A stretch of DNA of 60,249 nt. It comes from Paulinella micropora. Taxonomy: Eukaryota > Cercozoa > Imbricatea > Euglyphida. Both the position numbers and the translations under genes were made by a program. Where the stretch lies: the NCBI GenBank assembly GCA_009731375.1, contig BJOX01000249.1, positions 494,962 through 555,210 of the forward strand, read 5' to 3'. This document shows positions 53,096-60,249 of the stretch, one piece after another. How positions within the stretch are numbered: position 1 is the first letter of the stretch; every line of letters begins with the position of its first letter. The notes under the pieces are model-generated. The model was not told the origin of the DNA. It saw only the letters and a list, made by a program, of their open reading frames with translations, and made no database searches.

Positions 53096-54271
53096 TAGTA
53101 AGTATGTATGTATGTATGTATGTATGTATGTATATATGTATGTAATGGCATGGTATTTACGTATGCATGGAATGTATGTAATATATGTATGTAATATATG
53201 TATGATTATGTATGTAGTGTATGTATGTAGTGTATGTATGTAGTGTATGTATGTGTATGTATGTATGTAGTGTATGTATGTAATGCATGTATGTATGTAT
53301 GTATTGTATGTATGTATGTATGTATGTATGTATGCTGTGTGTGTCTCCATGCTGCGGAAGCCGCTGGTGTCCCGCAATTCATGTATCTATGTACGTATCC
53401 ATGCATATATGTATGCATGTACGAAGCGCAAGCCGCTGGTGCCTCGCAACGGGCGCAGCGGGGGCAAGAGCAGCAGCAAGAAGCGGCCAGTGGGTATGTA
53501 TGTATGTGTATGTGTGTATCTGTTTATGCGTGTATGTATCCATGTACGAATGTAAACATGTATGCATGTATGTAAGCAAAACCAACAGTAGCAAGCGCCA
53601 GACTGGTATGTCTGTATGTCTGTATGTCTGTATGTCTGTATGTCTGTATGTCTGTATGTAGGTGACCGCTCCCTGCGCGCTACAAAGTCTAGCACGCCTT
53701 GCGCGCTGGCTAGTAGCACAGCCAAAGCACTTTTATCACTGTCACACAGCGGCGACCAGCTCTCTACCTACACCGGTCCGGAAGATTTCGGGTTTGGGGC
53801 GCGAAAGAGTACCCCGGGCCAAACAAGCTGGCCTGGGGTGGCTCTTTTGCACCTGAAACTCGAACTCTGCCTGTGCACACTGCCAGACAACGAATTGCAA
53901 CATAATATATACATTCATATATCGTACATACATACAAGCACCGCAGGGACCTATAAGCGCATACCACTTACTTACTTACTGTGATGTACTCACACACACG
54001 CAAATACACGCGCAGTACTTTTCAATCTCTCTTCTTTTCGTGTTCTATTTCTGAATTAGCAATTCTGTGAATTTGTGCTGCATTTCCTTCTGTATTTACT
54101 TCCCAAATGGCACAGCTGAGCCTCAAGGACGTGGCCTTGTTTGGGCTGGGTTTAGTGTATTTTACTCTATCCATCTATCTCTTACACTGTGTGCCTGTAG
54201 TCGATTTCTCTTGTTCTTTGCAATCATTTTGATTTCTTGTGAGTTTCATTTCTCTCTCTCTCTCTCTCTCA

Positions 54272-54304
<33 letters not shown>

Positions 54305-56215
54305 TGTCTCTCTCTCTCTCTATCTATGTATCTATCTCTCTCTCTCTATCTATCTCTCTCTCTCTCTCCATCTATCTATCTCTCTATCTATCTATCAATC
54401 TTCTCTTGGGCTTGATTTTTTTGAAATGGGTGCCATCTGTCGACAGACAGAGAATTAGGGGATGGTGTGGGTGTGCTGGGCCCGTGGTGGGGTGCCTTAT
54501 GTGTGCCTAGCCATACGCCTATGAGTCACATGCCGAAATAGCGACGGGAAGCACAATCCTGTTCCCTCAGGGTGCCCTTTCTCGCTTGTTGAGCCCGGAA
54601 TAAAACCCACAGTGCTCTGTCGGTTTATACTAGACTGTCGAACAGTCTCGAAACTCCATCTGCTTACTGGGCCCTCTGTAATGGAGGTGGGAGCTCGTTC
54701 TGCAAGGGGCGCTTATGGAACGAGCCCTGGCCCCGCCTGGTACTAGGGAGCTTTGGTATCGCCTGTATCAGTCCCTTCCGTGCAAACATCACGGCTTAGC
54801 TGGGCATCGGGTTAATACTTTACCCACAGACTTCCTTGGTTGACGAAATCAGAAGCTCCTTTTTTCTGACATTAGTCGATATTTCATCTATCTGTGCCTT
54901 ATGTGTGCCTTGCCATACGCCTATGAGTCACATGCCGAAATAGCGACGGGAAGCACAATCCTGTTCCCTCAGGGTGCCCTTTCTCGCTTGTTGAGCCCGG
55001 AATAAAACCCACAGTGCNNNNNNNNNNTTTCTCTCTATCTACATATACGTATATAACATGCATGAAATGTATACGTAGAAGGACCTGTACGGCGTGGCAG
55101 AGTCAAGCTGCACAAGAAAAAAAGCCAAGCACCCACACCCAGCCCAAGGTCTATATACATAATTACACACATACTTACATACATATCTGTACATGTCTGC
55201 ATATCTTATAAGCTGCACAAGAAAAAGACGCGGCCGCCACATCCCATCTCAAGGTATGCAGATATGTAGGTTTATGCATGTATGAACATATGTATGAAGC
55301 GTACGTATGCATGTAGCGTACGTGTGTATGTAGCGTACGACTGTATGTATGTACGTATGTATGTAGCATGACACCTCTGTGTTCCCCGCCTGTTACCGAG
55401 CAGAACAACAGTGAGTCGAGCGCCAAGAAGGAGATCAAGGAAGTACGTATATGCATGTAATGGATATATGCATATATGTAATGTATGCATGTAATCTATG
55501 TATTGTATGTATGTAATGTGTGTAATGTGTGTAATGTATGTAATGTATGCATGTATGCATGTATGTATGCATGTATGTATGCATGTATGTATGCATGTAT
55601 GTATGCATGTATGTATGCATGTATGCATGCATGTATGTATGCATGTATGTATGCATGTATGTATGCATGTATGTATGTATGTATGCATGCATGTATGTAT
55701 GTATATATGTATGTATGTATGTACGTATGTATGTATGTATGTGTATGTGTATGTATGTATGTATGTAAAAGGAGAGCAAGGAGACGAAACAGTGCAGCGT
55801 CACACCCCTGTGGGCAGAAGCGGAAATAGTATGTATGTAATGCATGTATGTAATGCATGTATGTAATGCATGTATGTAATATACGTATGTAATGTATGTA
55901 TGTATGTAATGTATGTAATGTATGTAATGTATGTAATGTATGTAATGTATGTAATGTATGTAATGTATGTAATGTATGTATGTATGTATGTATGTATGTA
56001 TGCAATGTAATGTAATGTAATGTAATGTAATGTAATGTAATGTAATGTAATGTAATGTAATGTAATGTAATGTAATGTAATGTAGTGTAATGTATGTATG
56101 TATGTATGTATGCATGTATGTATGTATGTATGTATGTGTATTTAGCATCCGGCAGCGCTGTCGGCTAGCAAGACGCTCTACAAGGCGACAACACATTCCA
56201 CTAGCAAACGTACAA
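51319..56215 (+). CDS. Putative host gene of micro-exons separated by (GTAT)n introns
   Basis: GC-rich segments with AG before and GT after stand between microsatellites. Best candidates are 52485-52544 (20 codons, [11 protein letters not shown]), 52885-52944 (20 codons, read in phase 0), 53029-53061 (11 codons, [10 protein letters not shown]), 53427-53493 ([19 protein letters not shown]), 55082-55148, 55213-55253, 55401-55442 ([14 protein letters not shown]) and 55772-55828. Five of these are multiples of three. Donors read GTATG, GTCTG or GTACG and are usually the first unit of the repeat. Several exons have decayed duplicates: 51319 and 52712 for the first, 53350 for the fourth, and 55082 with 55213 sharing CTGCACAAGAAAAA. 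The product would be Lys/Ser-rich toward the end. The 338-N gap (51757-52094) hides part. Function unknown. Confidence 0.4.
51370..51455. repeat. (CTAT)n microsatellite
   Basis: Pure tetranucleotide run. A matching longer (CTAT)n tract is at 52233-52480 just before the best micro-exon; (ACAT)n lies at 51040-51165. Confidence 0.9.
54250..54405. repeat. (CT)n/(CTAT)n tract
   Basis: Simple pyrimidine-rich repeat in otherwise unique DNA (53700-54490). No gene was assigned in the surrounding sequence. Confidence 0.8.
54493..55017 (+). repeat. ~125-bp direct repeat pair around a gap
   Basis: 54493-54617 (TGCCTTATGTGTGCCT ... AAACCCACAGTGC) recurs almost unchanged at 54894-55017, ending exactly at the N-run. 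This is either a real ~400-bp tandem duplication or an assembly overlap not collapsed. Confidence 0.8.
55443..56140. repeat. (ATGT)n, (ATGTATGC)n and (AATGT)n
   Basis: Introns-like microsatellites of the putative micro-exon gene. 55545-55700 is (ATGCATGT)n and 56003-56085 is a pure (AATGT)n of about 16 units. Confidence 0.9.
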
Positions 56216-56383
56216 TTATTATTACTATTATTGTTGGGTATAATTGTTTTTCTCGTTATATTATTATCATTATCATTATCATTATTATCATTTAATTATC
56301 CCTGAAAGCTATAGGGAGTAGGGGATCCCCTCCTCCTCCCCCCCCCCCCCCCCCCCCCCACCCCCCCCTTTTTNNNNNNNNNN

Positions 56384-56880
56384 GTGGGAACCAGGAGGAG
56401 TTACGAGCTCATATTTGCAGGGTGGCTAGCCCCAGGTTCGATGTTGATGCTGACATACTTTTTTTTGGAATCGACGCAAATATTTGAATTAGGGGAGTGT
56501 CCTGAATGCCAAAGTTCCTTACTTTATCATGGTTTGTGGGAACCCAGAGGAGTTGGGAGCTCATACTTGCAGGGTGGCTAGCTCTAGACTCGATGTTAAT
56601 GCTGGTATAGTTTTTTTTTGAATTCACGCAAATAGTTGCGTTAGGGGAGTGTCCTGAATGCAAAAGTTTCTTGTTTTTTGGCCTATTTTCTGCATCCCTG
56701 TCCCTATAAATCATGGTTTGTGGGAACGAGGAGAAGTTGGGAGCTCATATTTGCAGGGTAGCTAGCCCCAGACTCGATATTGATGCTGATATAGCTTTTT
56801 CGGAATTCACACAAGTATTTGCGTTAGGGGAGTGTCCTGAATGCCAAAATTCCTTGTTTTTTTTCGCAGTACCTGCTGGT
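56384..56880 (+). repeat. ~165-bp tandem unit, three copies
   Basis: Units start near 56384, 56530 and 56713 with GGAGCTCATATTTGCAGGGT near the start and GGGGAGTGTCCTGAATGC near the end. Inverted copies lie at 58150-58450 and a direct partial copy at 58515-58700. Confidence 0.8.
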
Positions 56881-57520
56881 ACCTCCGGCAATTGAACGTA
56901 CCCTGTCGACGGAGAAAGGGGGGGGGGGGAGCCTCCCCCCGGGAACCCCAGCCCTGCGATTGTACTTACCCCACGCGCATTAGCCGGCACCAAAATGAAT
57001 GGCTGAGAATGCTCCAAGGCTCTAAGAGTTGTGCCAGCAGGGTTTATGCCGGTTACCTTCTGCAATTGAACGTACCCTGTAGACTGTGGAAATGGGGGGG
57101 GGAATTCCCCCCGGCATCCCAGCCTCGCAATTGTGCGTACCCGAAGCGAATTGGCCGGCACCAAACTAAATGGCTAGGAATGCTCCAAGGCTCCAAAAGT
57201 TGTGCCAGCAGGGTTGAGAGGCTGATTTTTTGGTTTTCACAACCTTGAGACGCGCTCTTGGTAATGAACAAGTTGAAATAGAGATTTACGAAGATTTTGG
57301 CAAAGTAGTGCCAAATTTTAAATGGCTGAGAATGCTCCAAGGCTCTAAGAGTTGTGCCAGAGTGGTTGAGAGGCTGATTCTTTTTGTTTTCGCAAGCTTG
57401 TCAAGAGCACTTTTTTATGGATATAGTTGAAATTATGAATTTTGAATGTCATGACAAAGTAGTGCCAAAATGAATGGCTGATATTGCTCCAAGGCTGTCA
57501 AAGTTGTGCATGTGAGAATG
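56881..57520 (+). repeat. Two interleaved repeat families
   Basis: GGCTGAGAATGCTCCAAGGC with AGTTGTGCCAG recurs near 56998, 57168, 57321 and 57473. CAATTGAACGTACCCTGT recurs near 56889, 57062 and again at 58738 and 59184. G-runs follow the second family each time. No gene. Confidence 0.75.
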
Positions 57521-57603
57521 AGAGGAAAAGCGAGCATGGGAAGAGAAAAGGGGGGAGAGGGTAGAATCGGGGGGGGGGGGGGGGGGGGGGGGGGGGGCGG
57601 GCA

Positions 57604-57982
57604 NNNNNNNNNNNNNNNNNNNNNNNNNNNNNNNNNNNNNNNNNNNNNNNNNNNNNNNNNNNNNNNNNNNNNNNNNNNNNNNNNNNNNNNNNNNNNNNNN
57701 NNNNNNNNNNNNNNNNNNNNNNNNNNNNNNNNNNNNNNNNNNNNNNNNNNNNNNNNNNNNNNNNNNNNNNNNNNNNNNNNNNNNNNNNNNNNNNNNNNNN
57801 NNNNNNNNNNNNNNNNNNNNNNNNNNNNNNNNNNNNNNNNNNNNNNNNNNNNNNNNNNNNNNNNNNNNNNNNNNNNNNNNNNNNNNNNNNNNNNNNNNNN
57901 NNNNNNNNNNNNNNNNNNNNNNNNNNNNNNNNNNNNNNNNNNNNNNNNNNNNNNNNNNNNNNNNNNNNNNNNNNNNNNNNNN
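57604..57982. other. Assembly gap (379 N) after G-run
   Basis: Preceded by a ~30-base G-run. It hides the head of a SINE copy. Confidence 1.
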
Positions 57983-58120
57983 ATCGTCAATTCTTCGTAC
58001 TCCCCTCACGGGTGAGACGATGGAGGCGCATGTGCAGAAATGCATCAGCCATTGACAGAGAAGCACTATTATTATTATTATTATTATTATTACTATTATT
58101 ACTATTATCATTATTATTAT
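57983..58120 (+). mobile_element. tRNA-derived SINE, 3' part
   Basis: Begins ATCGTCAATTCTTCGTACTC at the gap edge and matches the 3' half of the copy at 7801, ending GAAGCAC plus (TAT)n with scattered C and T changes. Confidence 0.85.
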
Positions 58121-58710
58121 CCCTGAAAGGTGTTGGTGAAGGGGGTGGAGGGTTCCTAACGCAAATATTTGCGTGAGTTCCAAAGAAATTATATCAGCAT
58201 CAACATCGAGTCTGGGGCTAGACACCCTGCAAATATGAGCTCCCAACTCCTCCTGGTTCACACAAACCATGATTTATTCCGACTGGGGTGCGAAAAATTT
58301 TTTTTGGCATTCAGGACACTCCCCTAACGCAAATATTTGCGAGAATTCCAAAAAAATCATATCAGCATCAAGATCGAGTCTGTAGCTAACCACCCTGCCA
58401 TTATGAGCTCCGAACTCCTCCTGGTTCCGACAAACCATGATTTATTCCGACAGGGGTGCGGAAATTCTGGATGGGGGGGTGGGGGGGGTACACAATTTTC
58501 ATTTTCTCCCTTCCCAGGGGAGTGTCCTGAATGCCAAAATTCCTTGTTTTTTTAGCCCATTTTCTGCACCCTCATCGGAATAAATCATTTAACCTATTGA
58601 CAGGGTGGTTAGCAGCAGACTCTATATTGATGCTGGTATAATTTTTTTGGAATTCACGCAAATATTTGCGTTAGGGGAGTGTCCTGAATATCAAGTTTCC
58701 TTGTTTTTTT
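58121..58710. repeat. Inverted and direct copies of the ~165-bp unit
   Basis: 58150-58270 and 58300-58450 are reverse copies (GAGCTCCCAACTCCTCCTGG); 58515-58700 is a forward copy. Opposed copies could fold into long hairpins. Confidence 0.75.
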
Positions 58711-59335
58711 AGCAGTACTGGCCGGTGCCTCCGGCAATTGCACGTACCCTGTCGACGGGGCAGGGGGGGTCCGGGGGGCCCTCCCCCCGGGAACCCCAGC
58801 CCGGCGATTGCTCGTACCAGTTTTGGTCGCGGGTGGCGCCCACACCAGAAAATTGAGGTCTTGTGCCACCAGCAGCTGTTTGCGCACCCCAGAGGGAGTT
58901 AGCGGCAGTTACTAGGTGTATCTGACACTTCTTGATGAGCTCTCTTGAAAAATATAAAATTGTGGCGCCGGGTGGCCTAGACAACGGGAAATTGAGGTTT
59001 TTGCGCCACCAGGCGCAGTTTGCGCACACCCGAGGGAGTTTGAGGCTGATGTTTGGTGTACCCGACACCTCTAGGTGCGCTCTCTTCGGAGATAAAAAAG
59101 TTTTGGTGGCGGATGGCACAAAAACCACAGATTTTAGGTTTTGTGCCACCAGAGCTTACACTTGCGTTCTGTTGGTACTTCCAGCAATTGAACGTACCCT
59201 GTCGACGGGGAAGGGGGGGTCCGAGGGGGCCCTTCCCCCGGGAATCCCAGCCCGAGGGGGGGGGGGAGGGTGCGCGAAGCGCACCGCAAACCATCCTTTC
59301 AGGTGTTGGCGCAGCCCCTGGTTATATTATTATTA
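58711..59335 (+). repeat. ~130-bp repeat with GCGCCACCAG and GCGCACACC blocks
   Basis: Related units near 58815-58950, 58965-59080 and 59095-59160 share TTTTGTGCCACCAG, CAGTTTGCGCAC and GAGGGAGTT. They lie between two copies of the CAATTGNACGTACCCTGTCG block. No gene. Confidence 0.7.
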
Positions 59336-59774
59336 TTACTATTACTATTAGGGAGTACATAGGCCATCGGTACCTTTCCATGGGCTGATTGGTATAAAGC
59401 TCCTGGAGAAATGTTCTATGCCGTCACTTCCTTGATTCCACCGATTGGTGTGGAGACTTTCCTTATGGAATGGAGGACTGGATGCACATGGCCTTTTGGC
59501 TCAGCAATTGGCAGACGATACATACATACATACATACTATTACTATTACTATTATTACTATTATTATTATTATTATTATTATCACTGGTTCCGAGGCTAT
59601 GTCGTTGTGTTGGTTCCGAGGCTATGTCGTTGTTTTGTTTTTCAAAAGACATACACGTGGGATCAAAGGGGTATATACATTCCGCGATCTAGGGGTGGTA
59701 ATGGGTTTCGAGGCGTCCCAGACACTTACCACAAAACGTCCTCATGTGCTGGCAGACCGCATGAAATGTCTGCT

Positions 59775-59834
<60 letters not shown>

Positions 59835-60003
59835 NNNNNNNNNNTTTGCAGTTGATTACCTGTAAGGTACCCGACACACCGAGTGGGTAGCTATTAAGGG
59901 ATGGTCACAGTCACTCTTTCCTCCCCAACATTCGCTGTTGTGACTGTTGGGTCGAGGGATGGAGGCACATGGCCCTTGGGCTCGGCCATGACAGATCAAT
60001 ACA

Positions 60004-60077
<74 letters not shown>

Positions 60078-60133
60078 CATCATCATTATTATTACTATTA
60101 TTATTATTATTATTATTATTATTATCATTATTA

Positions 60134-60180
<47 letters not shown>
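59336..60180. repeat. (ATT)n, C-run and short unique DNA
   Basis: (TATTAC)n/(TAT)n lie at 59322-59350 and 59535-59582. GGTTCCGAGGCTATGTCGTTG occurs twice at 59587 and 59612. A 58-base C-run (59777-59834) ends in a 10-N gap, and (ATT)n fills 60003-60183. No gene. Confidence 0.8.
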
Positions 60181-60185
<5 letters not shown>

Positions 60186-60249
60186 GGACACCGTGATAGC
60201 CCAGTGGTCAAGTTCTACCATCTGGGCCCTGTCGCCAGTTCGATTCCCG
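60181..60249 (+). mobile_element. tRNA-derived SINE head, cut by window end
   Basis: GGACACCGTGATAGCCCAGT begins the best-preserved tRNA-like 5' end of the family: GGACACCG can nearly pair with the CGGTGCC found at the 3' side in other copies. A box and B box are both present. Confidence 0.85.

Noticed and set aside
59777-59834. Biologically meaningful C-run
   Set aside because: It abuts a 10-N gap like the G-run at 25427 and the C-run before 56374; homopolymer ends at contig edges are likely assembly artefacts.

Overview
The window is nuclear DNA of a eukaryote, seen in a short-contig scaffold. It has eight N-runs (8387-8396, 25417-25426, 29096-30071, 51757-52094, 55018-55027, 56374-56383, 57604-57982, 59835-59844), very abundant microsatellites, retroelement fragments of at least three classes, a tRNA-derived SINE, and short GC-rich exon-like segments between (GTAT)n or (GTAG)n tracts. 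The host cannot be named from sequence alone. A protist or alga would fit the virus type, but nothing here settles it.

The main feature is a degraded, integrated virus-like element at about 8.98-25.42 kb. It is AT-rich, intron-poor and gene-dense, and matches the polinton-like virus/virophage group (double-jelly-roll capsid viruses). Left to right it carries small charged proteins, a zinc-binding protein, an archaeo-eukaryotic primase fused to a DUF5906/D5-type SF3 helicase, an unknown acidic/basic protein, a beta-rich minus-strand protein, a tail-fibre-like protein ending in an S74 intramolecular chaperone, a two-helix membrane protein, tiny zinc ribbons, a GIY-YIG endonuclease, a ~1000-codon minor virion protein with a parvovirus-type phospholipase A2 motif, an A32/FtsK-like packaging ATPase, two unknown presumed virion proteins, and a major capsid protein cut off by the gap at 25417. 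About ten of these genes carry one or a few lesions (TAA/TAG stops, poly-A frameshifts, one apparent lost start codon), so this copy is an endogenous relic. No integrase, polymerase B or maturation protease is visible, and the right end is missing. A second fragment at about 3.5-4.76 kb holds another copy of the fibre gene. It is cut by a Ty1/copia reverse-transcriptase fragment at 4.76-5.66 kb.

Flanking layout: 0.4-3.5 kb is microsatellite and satellite DNA with repeated exon-like units. 5.7-8.9 kb is AT-rich DNA, (GAA)n and a SINE. 25.5-27.3 kb, beyond a gap, has a five-finger C2H2 gene, an unknown gene and a Ty3/gypsy integrase tail. 27.4-28.8 kb is a pure polypyrimidine block. 30.1-40.3 kb has a SINE, two oppositely oriented LTR-like repeats, an unusual region with twelve copies of a 15-bp palindrome, and two overlapping minus-strand ORFs. 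40.9-51 kb is almost all microsatellite, apart from a Penelope-like reverse-transcriptase relic and a paired interspersed repeat. 51.3-56.2 kb has many micro-exon-like segments whose splice donors are supplied by (GTAT)n tracts. 56.4-60.2 kb holds several families of 130-170 bp repeats and more SINE copies.

The viral genes form two modules: replication (primase-helicase with small accessory proteins) and virion assembly (fibre, membrane protein, PLA2 protein, ATPase, two small proteins, capsid). Most are preceded by a TATATA-like box a few bases from the ATG, suggesting one shared viral promoter class.
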